The position numbers were made by a program, and so were the translations under genes. From assembly GCA_963682175.1 (NCBI GenBank), contig OY821779.1, positions 1,128,501-1,192,500 of the forward strand: DNA of 64,000 nucleotides. The letters run 5' to 3'. The stretch is from Triglochin maritima. Lineage: Eukaryota > Streptophyta > Magnoliopsida > Alismatales > Juncaginaceae. The notes beneath the pieces are model-generated. The model was given only the letters and a program-made list of their open reading frames with translations, did not search any database and had not been told where the DNA came from. This document shows, in pieces, positions 22,647 through 34,800 of the stretch. Each line of letters opens with the position of its first letter. The first letter of the stretch is position 1.

Positions 22647-25600
22647 TCAGTTTTTCCTCCCCTCCGACAGGATTATATGGTACCCGTGCCTGCAATTTTT
22701 TCAAAAAATTGAGAGAACTTGATTAGAAATTTAGAACTATAAAACACACACAAGGGGAAAGATCTATAGAAGCTTCAGCAAAATGTAATTACAACAGGAA
22801 ATGAAATTCTTACGTTGATTTGAAGGGTGCACTGGTTACGCCAACAGGCGTACTAAATGCGACATCTTGAAATGGCCCTGCCATCTTTCCCCTTGGAAAC
22901 CAACCAAGGTCTCCACCCTTCTTGGCAGAGGGGCATTCTGAATATTCTGAAGCCACCTAAATGCACAACAAAATTTGAGAAGTTATTGGTACCCGGTAAT
23001 TGAATTGAATATGTATTACTTAGAATTAGGTAATTATGACATGGTGAAAACAGATATTTGAAATCGTATATTGATATAGTGCATGCAATTAGGCGGACAC
23101 GAATGCTAGCCCTTACATGTTTGGTTTTTTTACCCTTAATGTCACGAAGAGGGTTGTTGTAATTTGGATGTGTACTCCCTTAAATTTAAAAAATGCATGC
23201 ATGCTTACTTTTGCAAATTCTGCAGGCGGAACCTTGTCGCCATTGTTTAACCATCCATCTTGGAGTTTCTTGTATGCCTCATTGATCTTACCTTGCTTCT
23301 CACATAAGATGTGCCTTGCTGAACCAAATTCATGAATATTATGTTAATAGCGGATCACTAATATCAAATCTAGAGATTCCAACGGTGACAATCATTACAT
23401 ACAGTGCATCACATAAAATAGTGAACCTTTTAAACAGTAACGAGATGTAGTGTAACTGATATCATGCAATACACTGTTATTTTGAACTTGGAGCTAGCAC
23501 TAAATTTGTCATTCTGTAAGGCTACAAAAGCACTATAATAATCAAAAATCACTTGACGAAATTCCATGGTATGCAAGTTCATTCACAGATGTGAAAACAC
23601 TTCACCAACCAAATCTACTGTTTACACTATGCTTGCTGAAACAATCAGAATTATTATTATTATAATTCAAACAAACACTATAAAAGAATGTGTGCATTTT
23701 GCATTTTCGTGTGCATCAACTTTACATAAATGCATAAATGAACTAGCAAAGAAAATAGAAAAGAGTCAACACGTTACCATAAATGCATAAATACATGATA
23801 AATATTTTTTTCTCCGATAACCAAAAACATGTGCACTTAATAAGTGAACTGTACAATTTTGTTACCTTCTTTCTCAGTGTTTTTTTTAAAATCTTCTCAA
23901 GATACACATTTACATTTAAAGGTGTTCCTTCATCATTTTGAAGGGCAACTTGAGAGTGAGAACTATATACTGATGGCAAGTGCTCTCTAATAGTCTGATA
24001 CATTAAAACCACAACTTTTTATCCAAAAGTTAGCATCGAACCTAAAGGGTTGGCATGCGACGAGATAGTACGTCTTACAAGTTCCTCAAATTTTGACAAC
24101 TTTGTGAACTCTTAGTCTTAGGTGATTCACTACTGAGGCTCAAAGGAGAATTTGTAATACTAAAACGTACACCATATCAAGTTCGACATCAAGCAAACAA
24201 AACATTCAGCCACCCAAAACCTTCAATAACAAAGGTGTTTTTGGAATCCGCTACTAGAAAAGTAAATAACCTCAAAGCTCAGAACTATATATATGTTGTG
24301 AATAAATTGGGTTGCTCCAATAGAGGGTTTGTGAATCCAGACTGAAATTTGAAGAGGCCTCCTCGGCTCCTCCATACAAGTGTCGTTTGCCATTATCTTA
24401 CAATCTCCACCCTCTCAAACTTATTCACCTTGTCTAGGAAAAACCCATTCAGCTTATACTCACTGCACTCTTTGGTTTCAACACAAAATTTCAACTTAGC
24501 ATGATTTGACATGAGAAACAAGAAACATGTTAATCATAACAAGAATCAACTGCAAGCCTGTTGAAACTCCAAATATAATATCCATACCTAAGGGAGCATT
24601 TGGATGAAATAGATTAACTTGAAATAGAACCTCACTTGGAACTTAAATGACTTGTTTTGACGATTTTCGTTTAGAATTTATAGTGCATGTTTCGTAGAAC
24701 CCAGGAACATCACCACTATACCAAATAGACGAACAAATATCACATAAAAAGGTGAGGCTGGAAATTTCACCTAATTTACTCCAAAGTTAGCACTTCAAGC
24801 TTAAATACTTAAACTTTGCCACTTCCCTTCTAAAGGTCGAAAAGAAAACCTCAACTTGCAACTCATATATAAAATTGTAAACAATCACTAATGGTATTAT
24901 AGATTTGCAAAACCAGAAGAAAAATCCAAAATTTGACTTCTCATGATCATAGTGTGGACTGTGGAAGAATAGGAATTCCTTCCAGTACAAATTTCTTATG
25001 TCAATAAACTCTGGCTCTAATACTTTTAAGTTTTCCTACAAACCAATCACCTAGAAAAGGACCAATTCTACTATTTTTAAGTTTTCATGCAAACTGACCA
25101 CCGACATAGTCTAGTTCCTCACTTCCTTAAGATTGTGTTTGGTTGCATCACTTCAACCAGGAATTTCACTTGAACATAAAATTTCAAAGTGTCACATTTG
25201 CAACTACCATAGTTGGCTGAGGTTGTGCTGGAATTTGTACATTCTTCATGATGTTTTGAAATTCAACCTCTATATAAAACTTGTCAAAACCAAATTCCAT
25301 GTTGAGAGCTGGAATTTTGAAATTCCCCGCAATGTTTTTTTTTTACTTTAGTCATTTAAAGTAATATAAAATATTAATGCTATGTTCGAAATATGCTTTT
25401 ATGCAGAATAGCATGTAGTTTTTATGGTCTGGAATCTCTGGATACATTTCCAAATTTGGAAACTAATAAAACATCATATAATTTTTTGTTGTTGTCATTT
25501 TAGAGTAACATGTCTGTCCAAACATGGTAAATACAAATACAGGATTTGTAAATCCCCGTCAATTGCAAATTCAATGGAACTTGCAAATACCAAAACCAAA

Positions 25601-25821
25601 CGCAATCTCAATAACTAAATTGCTTACTCCAAACTAATCAAACAGTTTAGAGGAAATAGGATAAGTAAAAAAAGAAGAAAGACCTTTGACGTAAGTGCAG
25701 GTGCCGAGGCCGTCGGAGGACTTGCTGCCTTTGCCTTTGCCGCCTTTGGAAGCGCCATCGTCTCCTCCTCCGCCGGATTGCTTCCCCTTTCCCTTGCTGG
25801 CCTTCGCGCTCGAGTCCTTCC

Positions 25822-25825
<4 letters not shown>
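22647..25825 (-). CDS. PIN4: Peptidyl-prolyl cis-trans isomerase, PIN4-type parvulin
   Basis: Four exons, 25825..25684, 23318..23209, 22956..22814 and 22689..22647, sum to 438 nt and give 145 codons, the usual plant PIN4 length. The N-terminus is a Lys/Gly/Ser-rich basic tail (MGKDSSAKASKGKGKQSGGG), typical of parvulin-14 and thought to bind DNA or pre-ribosomes. The rotamase domain shows CTYVKARHILCEKQGK, EYSECPSAKKGGDLGWFPRG, MAGPFQDVAF and THGYHIIL, with the conserved His residues. The enzyme isomerises Xaa-Pro bonds; it lacks the WW domain and phospho-binding loop of PIN1. The first intron is long (about 2.4 kb). The start is the first ATG, placed directly after a CT/GA repeat in the 5' leader. 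Confidence 0.95.

Positions 25826-25862
<37 letters not shown>
25826..25862. repeat. (CT)n/(GA)n microsatellite in the parvulin 5' leader
   Basis: About 18 CT repeats on the plus strand, hence GA repeats on the sense strand, touching the PIN4 start codon. GA-rich tracts in plant 5' leaders are common and can bind GAGA-binding (BBR/BPC) factors. Length polymorphism is likely. Confidence 0.85.
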
Positions 25863-25864
<2 letters not shown>

Positions 25865-26216
25865 ATCAAACCCCCTATTTCACGATTTCACAACAAATCT
25901 GATGGGATAATTATTAGATCAATTATACTACCACAATCACACGACCGGGAGGAATATTTTGGACGAAGTTGGGCCTGCTTGTGCTCGCGGACTGGGCCCA
26001 AACGGTCCAACAGGCCCCTTTCCTATTTAAATGTGGTATTAGTTGAAAATAGATTCCCTAGATTTACGATCTATTGTCATGTTTGGATGCAATATTGGTA
26101 GATACTACATAATTCCAAAAGTAGTTTTAAAATTTAAAAAAGTTCGGAAATTAATTTAAAATGAAGAATGTTCGACATGTTTAGTCGTTTAGATACTTAG
26201 GTATGGAAAATATTAT

Positions 26217-26660
26217 GGGTTAATTACAATTTGTCGTTCTAAATTATGCGTTGGTATCACTTTGTACCTCTTAACTTTCAAAGTTAACACTTAACTTTCC
26301 AGAATTTTCATTTTGTAACATTTTGTCTCCCTAAACTTCAAAAATTCATTATTTAACACACACTCGATGTTTTTTTTTCTTTTTTTGTATCCCTAATACA
26401 CTCATGAACCTATGTTTACGTTAAAGTTTGGATCAAAACGGATGTCGGATATGATTGGAATTTGAGTCGGATTGACGGTACAACAAAGAAAATTAGGAAG
26501 AAAAAAAACGTCGAGTGTGAATTAAATAATGAATATTTAAAGTTCAGGAGGCAAAGTGTTACAAAATTAAAGTTCAAGAGATGTAATTGTTAACTTTGAA
26601 AGTTCAGAAGTGTAAAGTCATACTAAGGTATAATTTAGGAGGCGAAAGTGTAATTAACCC
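26217..26660. mobile_element. Fold-back MITE, 444 bp, with 9-bp target duplication
   Basis: A perfect 9-bp direct repeat AAATATTAT (26208-26216 and 26661-26669) flanks an element starting GGGTTAATTACA and ending TGTAATTAACCC. The two arms (about 26217-26360 and 26515-26660) are inverted copies over roughly 145 bp with about 80% identity by eye, separated by about 155 bp of spacer. The 9-bp duplication points to Mutator mobilisation; the arms do not resemble the 10.2-kb MULE ends. Confidence 0.88.
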
Positions 26661-29361
26661 AAATATTATGTCACAGGGTTAACGAATCGATAATGGTATA
26701 TTTTATTCTATAAATAATATGTATGTCACGTGGAAAAGCTGAAAAAATGGTACAAGAAAAGTGAGTTAAATAAAGTGTTAATTGCAGATTGTCTTCTATC
26801 TTTTTACTCGTCACACTACCGACTTGTATGACTTTGTAGTTGTCCCTGTGTCCTTTCACTCGCCACTTTGCTGCTCTTTGTTAGTCTATCGTTAACGGCG
26901 AGTATTTTATTCTATAAATAATATGTATGTCACGTGACCCATGTGTTACTCAAATCCCAAATTTTTCTTAACTACACCAAAAAACAATTTAAACGTCTTA
27001 CATTCTTTCCACTTCATGTCATTTAAGAATTAATTCTAGGTAAAACACAAAAAATATAAACAAATATAAACAAAAAACATTTTTAAAAAATATAAACAAA
27101 TAAAAAACATATTTTCATAAAACAAATTAAAATACATTTTAAAATTATTTTGAAAACAAAAAATCAAAAACAATTTTTTTTAAAGCACATCCCCCCATAT
27201 TGGGGAGTGCAAGCGCATTTTTCGGACGAATGGCCACCCGGGAACCACCCTCCCGTTAAGGGAGGACATTTCAGGCGCTCATCCTGGGCCCCCAAAAAGA
27301 GCACCCCTTAAAGTTGCTCTTAGTTTTAACCCCCAAAACAACCAAAATGATCAAAATGCCAGGAACCCAAAAATCCAAACAAAATTGTCTTAATTATTTT
27401 GAAAAAACATTAAAAGTTTTAATGTTAAAAATAAACAAGATACTTTGTCGGAATAGTTTTATTTTCTTTTCGCAAAGAAATTATAGTGATTTTGGATTTT
27501 TCAGGTTGAGAACGAATTATTTTATATTTTGGGTCAAAACTCAAAACCAACAAAAATACAAAATGACAACAAGTGAAGGAACAAAAGGAAGGACGAACTG
27601 CAACATTTTAAGGTCACGAGTGCAAACTGCAATTATCCTTAAATAAAATAGCAATCTTCTTCTGTTCTCCTCGTGTGATTCTTGTCTGTTCGGAGCCTTG
27701 GAGGAAAGAAAGCTTCGTTGCATTAGTCTCGGGAAAATCCGCATCAACAAAAAATTATTCGTAATTTATTTGTGTTTCTCTTACTGAGTGTTGTGCGATG
27801 CATAATTGTCAAATGTGACCATGCTTAGTTCAACCGTAAGTAAGCAAACTTTTGAGAAAAACATAATTAAGTATCCAAATTTATTGAGAAAAACATATGC
27901 CGTTTCGTCTGGTTTTACAAGCGAAATAGTCTCTCTCTTTTTCCTTCTTGCTCACGAGCATTTGCTTTAGGTGGTTAGTATTAATGGTTTAATTATTATT
28001 TCATCATCTTTGGTGGTGATATTACTATGTTATATCTTTCTCAGCAGTGAAGAATAAATTGGACCACTACACTCGTACTCTCAAAAAAAAATTGTAGGAC
28101 TCTTTAACTTAATACTAGAGAAGATATGTAAATACCATACGTGGTAAAAAAAAAGTACCCCTTATGAGTTATGAAGTTACGAGCGATGTATCTGATATAT
28201 ATTTTGATATGATATCTTTGTACGTTCCATTATTTACCTTAAACCGTGGATCCTAACATATACAATATAGAGAAAGCCAGCGCATTCAAATTGTTTTTGC
28301 TTGACAATGACAACATATATTTACCATAAACTCATTGGGTATGTGATCAATTAAGCTACAGAATGCGAATCTTCCTTAGCCGTGGAAGTGAGTTGAAGTT
28401 GACAAGAAACGAACACCATTAACGTTGAGGGAGGTGAGTTAATGCGATGTGAAAATAATTCACGCGCGTATACCAACTCCCAACGCTTTCCATTTTGTTC
28501 CTCTAGACTTGATATTTTGCTAATAGTAATAAGTCAGCTGGAGTCTACAGATGTGGGAAGGAACCCATCAACTACCGGTGGTCATTAATCTTCTCTCTCT
28601 GCTCCCATTATTTTGTTTTGACTAGATTTGGATAACAGAATGGGGAAGATTGGAAGAACTTTTTTTTTTTGAAGTAAAAATGGGGAAGAACCTAAAGAAG
28701 TGTCTTGGGAAAATAAGATTTTTCATTAATGGGATATGACTTGATGACAATCTTATTAAAAAATAAAGAAAGAATTAATGACATTTACATATAATGATTT
28801 TTTATGTAGCATTTGTATTTATATTTACAAATATGAATTAATGACATTTACAAATAAGATGTTTCATTCACATATAATGAATTTCTTATAATAAAAATGT
28901 AGCATTTATATTTATACATCATCCATTTGCCATCACCTCAACATATGCTTCTCAAATCTCAACTATCTCCCAATAATTGCGACGTGAATTTTATGTAACC
29001 ACATAGACTAAGCATAATTAGGAAGTAACATTTTCTTAGAAAATTGCCAATTAAACATGTTTTAAAAGGGTAAAAGGCAAACAAAATGGTAAAACCACGT
29101 CAACCACATAATTAATCAAAGAAGCAAACTGAAATGACTTCGATGTCCAAATTACCATCTTATTTCTCCTAATTATTGCACAGGTCCTCAAACAAACTTA
29201 GACTACGTACACAAGTGCACGGGTGTGCACCACACACTCTAAGCAGTCCCCTTACATTAATATCATTGCTATCATTTATTATTATCATCACATCACTAAT
29301 CTCATAAATCACAATCACTACATTAAATTCCAACACGATACGTTGATCGTTGACCACGACT
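26661..29361. other. Intergenic, with a 33-bp perfect direct repeat
   Basis: The 33 bases 26700-26732 recur identically at 26904-26936; both end in CACGTG. At about 27180-27320 there is a GC-rich patch ending AAAGTTGCTC then TTA, like one end of a Harbinger-type element, without a clear partner. Near 28770-28920 AT-rich blocks with AATTAATGACATTTAC and ATGTAGCATTT are duplicated. No gene was recognised. Confidence 0.5.
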
Positions 29362-31807
29362 CTAGAACAACGACGGTGACGACCCAGCGTTGACCAAATT
29401 CAGAATGCTATTCCAATAGCTCTTGTTCTCCTCCTCCCGTCCGGCTCGCTCGCCGGAGCACCCCTCGGACGACGAATTGTTGTCGCCGGAATTGTTAACG
29501 AGCATATCCGTCAACCCATCTTCACCAAACAAGGTTGGCTCCAAAACGTTCAACCCACGCATGGGCCTTCCAAAGCACTTCCACTCCACCTCGTCCCCGA
29601 CTTGCACCGAGTTGGTCTCCGAGAAGGTCAACGTGGAGGTGGGCGACTGGAGGTCGATAGGGGTGGTGGTGTTGGGCTGGGGTGATTTGGTGGGCCACGC
29701 GCCTTGCCATGCCCGGACCACGTCTAGGCAAGGAGAGGAGGACCGGAATTTGGACTCACGAACGAGACGGTCCTCCGCCTCCAGCCGGGCGCTCTCCCAT
29801 TGGGCCATGTGGCATAGATTGGCGGCATTCTTCGTTTGGCCGATGCCGGTGCTCAGGGTATCAGTTTTAGGCTTGTGGGTCACCGGATCGATGCCCATTT
29901 TTGTTAAGCGCTTCTTCAAATGTGTGTTCCAGTAGTTCTTGATCTCGTTGTCCGTTCTCTTTGGAAGATGAGATGCTATGGCGGACCACCTTTGTTTCAA
30001 CGAATCAGCAAAGTAATGTTTTGAATTAGCTGAACCAATTATATATTACACGTACAAGGCATTAATAAATTGACATGAAACAAGCATTTGTAAGGTAAGT
30101 ATTTTTATGTGCTTAATTGTTGTAATACTAAGATAGGATCTACCTGCTAGTATATATATATACATATATATTATCAAGTAATACGTCGTTAATAGTAAAT
30201 ATATGTAAAAGTAGTTTCTTCTTCTTCTTCTGATATTAGGATATATAGGAAAAATAAAAATAAAAATGAAGTCATGCGAATTATGAGCTATAGGAAATAA
30301 CACCATCCCTGGCAAAGTGGCGATGCAACAAAAAACAAACGTATGTGATTGATTAACATTTACGTATTACATATACATTTACGTCTGTTAGAAGCTACAT
30401 ACCCTATTACATATACATGTTTAACCACATATGCTAGTTTAAGATCCTCTTGATAGATTAATTAAATTATCTTAATCAAGAAGGATATTCAACGTAGTAC
30501 CTCTTTGGCACCAACCTTAATTGTCATTCCGAACGTTCTTATTTTTTACCATGGAGAACTCAAATAAAACTAAAAAGAATAATTTGTTGAATTAAGTTTA
30601 TGATTTATACATCTTAGGAAAGGGAAGATGGCACCACCTGACAAAACTCAGTAAACTGAAGTGGAGGGTCCGAAAAGGTAAGCATGCAATGAAGGGGGTA
30701 GTTATAAGATAACCGGTGGAAATTTAAACACTTTGGGATGATGGCATTAATTAACAGTAAACCCACCAAAACTTGGAACTTAGGCTGGAGGTTACTAACT
30801 TACCTTATATATGTTCGTGATGATACCATGGTTCATATACTGATAATGTCCATCTGCCTACTGATTCATCCTATACATCAATGCAAATTTCAGATACTAT
30901 GTTCCTTTGGTACATAAATAGTTAGGGCCACGTAAAGTCTGATCATATAACTTACCATGAAGCGCAACCAATATTATTACCAATTTCATTATTGTTCTCA
31001 CTTCAACAATAAGTTTAACACCAATTTGCTACACTTTCTAACTAGTGTTGCCGTGCCATGAGGACTAGTAATGAGCACAACTCACAAAAAACAGAAGCAG
31101 TGAAACCAATATTGAATGGCGAAATCAATAATTCACCACTGTCACCATCAATCTTGATGATCATGTATTACTCAAGTGGGCACAAGACTTCTTTTTTTCT
31201 TTTTTGAAATCAATAAGGATATATCATTTTCATGTCTGCCAATTCCATTCATGATAAGAAAAAAATATAACGATCGAATTCAGTGGGTCTAATCTTATAT
31301 TTCAATTACATGTCTAAACTCAATGGACCAGACATTACTTTGCAACACATCCCCCAACACAATTAATTAAAATTGATAGTGACCACCTATCTTTATGATC
31401 CTAGGCGTGCTGTTGAACCATGTTCACAAAACAAGGCAATTAAGCACTTAAAGATATACAATTCACCTGTTCCCAAGTAGTGCATGAAGTTGGATAATAG
31501 TTTGCTCCTCCTGAAGGCTAAATTTCCCACGTTTAATATCAGGCCTCAAGTAATTTGTCCACCTCAACCTACAACTCTTCCCACATCTTTGAAGTCCTAC
31601 ATCCCAACAAATCGAAACAACATAATTAAACAATAGATCATGAACAAAACCAGTGTAATTGACATGTTTGAAACCTGCTTTGGTGGGCAAGGCGCGCCAA
31701 CTTCCATGCCCATGCTCTTCTATGTAAGCCAGCAGCTTCTGGTCTTCCTCAGGAGTCCATGGACCCTTCTTAAGGCTGGCTTTCTCGCAGCACGGCGATC
31801 GGCCCAT
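29362..31807 (-). CDS. R2R3-MYB transcription factor, MIXTA-like (MYB16/MYB106 group)
   Basis: Exons 31807..31675, 31596..31467 and 29989..29362 give 296 codons in frame. The exon sizes 133 and 130 nt are those of typical R2R3-MYB genes. R2 begins [17 protein letters not shown] and contains [13 protein letters not shown]3 contains [20 protein letters not shown]. After the DNA-binding domain comes [17 protein letters not shown], then [18 protein letters not shown], the subgroup 9 motif, and a C-terminal YWNSILNLV motif. Subgroup 9 factors control conical cell and trichome outgrowth and cuticle formation in the epidermis; that role is inferred from family. Intron 2 is about 1.5 kb. The start is the MGRSPCC ATG common to the family. 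MYB17 is the nearest alternative assignment. Confidence 0.94.
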
Positions 31808-34800
31808 GGCCGTCGGAGAGGAGAGAATTCGGTGGCAGGGAGAAAGCAAGGAGTGAAGGGAGGGTAATTAATAGTGGGAGCTAAGAAAGAGACTAATATG
31901 GTGGAGGTTGGACTGGGTGGTGAGGTGAGGGGAGAAATGTCCAAGGAGAAACATATGGGGGACATTGTAATAAATTAAAATTCATTTTTTTGTTGCTGTG
32001 GGGCCTTTGTTAGTTTAGATCTATGGTTTGGAGTTGGGTGACCAAATGAAAGGTCAGTGTATAATAGATGCATTGTGGTTGATAGCCATGCAACTAGATT
32101 TCTCAATCACCACCAATAAAATTTGCTTCCTGATCAACCAAATAGTCATGTAAAAGCTTAACTACACTACTAATTAAGTAATCATGTGCCTCAGTGACTT
32201 TTACAATTTTGACTGTGCTGTGGATGTGGATAAAAATGGGTAATTATTGGCTTAGTGACATTTTTAAATTGGCTTACAGGCTTGAATCTTAACGAAATGT
32301 AACATATGGTAGGGTGGCGTTGCCAATAAGGTTATGTAATATGCCAACTGTAGTCTGTAGTCTCAAGTTGCTTGGGGAAAGAAAAGAAAAGAAAAGAAAA
32401 GGTGGTGATAACTGATTAATGATTATGATACAGGTTTAGCGTGAACTATAACAACTTCAAGGTCGAGCATTTAATGATTCAATCGTTGTCTTATGTATGA
32501 AGTTGTTGTGAGTCAGTTGAATCACAAATAAGTAAACAACAATATCATATTATGCATACTCCCGACAAAATGTTAAGTTATATGATACTTCTCCATGCCC
32601 ATCCTCCTCGACAAGCAATATTGTGAGAGCTGTATTATTAATGAAAAGTCTGAGGTCTCAAGAATTGATGCATGGTGGCTGATTGTGAGCGTGTAGCTCA
32701 CATATCATTCGCTTCAAAGAGTTATTGTATCTTGATCTTGATAATAAAATACAGAGGCCGTGGTGGGTTAACAACTTCCCTCCAACAAGCAAATCTTATA
32801 ATAATTGACAACGTCAGTGAAGTGTCGATATGATTGAGATATTATGGGTTCCATAAAGGCATTATAACATCATCAACATCACTATCACATCGGCATTGCT
32901 TAATTCAATTCATGATGTAAGTTTCGGTCATAGAGAATCATGGCCCATACACCTGGATTTACAAAGAAATAACAACTAGGAAGCAAGATGTGACTATGAA
33001 ATGCATACAAAGATCAAAACAACTTAAGAAGACTATTACACTATTGCAGGAGTGGTCTAGTCTTGACATATAGTAGTTAATCTATTAATAGTAACGGACT
33101 TGATTGTACTTCAAAGAGAATGTCGCGTTATAACAGATTCTATACATCAAAGTTAAGCTTCGTAATCGGACCACTCGCAAAACGAACACAAGTAGGATTT
33201 AATGTACGAAAAGTAACTGCTGCATTCTCTATTGTTGAAAAAAAAGTTTATCCCATATGGCCCTAATTAGATAGATCTTTAAAAAAAAATGGTGATGAAG
33301 ATATGCTTACAAAGTTCACTTGTGAACCACACAACTCGACCAAACATTTCTGCATAGCCCTACATCAGTAGTCGAAAAATCCAACTACAAGAGAGCTCAT
33401 TGGAGTAAACCGTATATATAGGAATAAAAACAAGTTCCGAATAGTGAATGTGAATCAGAAAGTCCTGCATCTGGAGACTTCTTGGGCAGCTTCATCTTCT
33501 GCATTTGTGAGAAGGGAATGCCAATTCTGAAGCTGAGACTTCCTTTAACTTAAGAGAGATAAGATGATGCTCATCAGATCACCTCTAGCTCTACATCTAG
33601 ATTAAATGTCCACCAAATAATGACCAAACAATTTTTTCCCTTACCAAAAAACAAAAATTCATTGAAACTCTGAGATGCAACTAAAAACTTCCATTCAGAA
33701 CATGAGAATGAGTAATTGAGGACTGAAAATAAGCAGTATGTAATGAAATCCACTCTTTGAAATAAGCATTGACAGTTCTTATACTTCTACCATAAGAAAA
33801 AAATAGCTCCAACTCATTGTAAAAGAATAAAATTTAAGAACCTAGTAATTGTCTATTGAGATATCAAATTATCAATCCTTAGCACTTCTTTTGTACTTGG
33901 CATATAGTATCATCACAAAGTGAAAACTTCATTACCAACTACTGCTTTGATTTCTTGGTATATTTGGGAATCTATAAGAAAGGGATATATTAGACTTAAG
34001 AAGTTATGGGTTTACCACATCTATTCTCAAGATTCTCTTTGGACAGAATAGATTTCTTTAGTGCGGGACCACTCCTATTCAATTCATAAACAAAAACGCT
34101 AGATGTAACATTTAATATAAATGAAGTGCTGCACAAATTGATTCCCATCAAAGTCCTTACATTAATATACATTTGCACGTGGCCCATGCAATTCCAACCC
34201 TTAGATGTTCCTTTCTCAACGTAATCTACCCTTCATTATTATTTCATTTTCCTACCTTTCGAATAAAATATAAATACACATACTCCACAATGGCACATGC
34301 GTACACCCCTTCAAGCAACGACTTCATTCCTATATATAAATATAGAGCTACAAGAGACCAGCAAACGAACAACATAAAAATAGTAAAGGAAGAGAATTTC
34401 TCATATATTTATATACATAATAATAAAAATAGAAGCCGAAGACGAAACCTTGGTAAAGACGATGACTGGTCTAGAACGTCTTCTTCAGCTTAGGGTAGTC
34501 TAACTAGTCTCAATCTAGTAACAATTATTGTAATAAACTTGTATATGTTACGGCGATCGTACTCGTCAAGAAATACGCTCTTTCATGTTTGATATCATTT
34601 GTGCATGCTCGTGTTATGTCATATCCGTGCTACAATAAGACTTGTGTTTTGTTTAAGTAACTAGAGCAATTGAAAAAGATAATCTAAATTCAAATATATT
34701 AGATATCTAATCCCTTTATAATTCATAACACAATGATTCAATCCTAACTCCGTCTCAACCTAGAGATGCTTGTAAACATTTTATGTCTATTGCTTTAGTG

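Noticed and set aside
27180..27320. Harbinger element by its GC-rich patch and AAAGTTGCTC-TTA end
   Set aside because: No matching opposite end or duplication was found.
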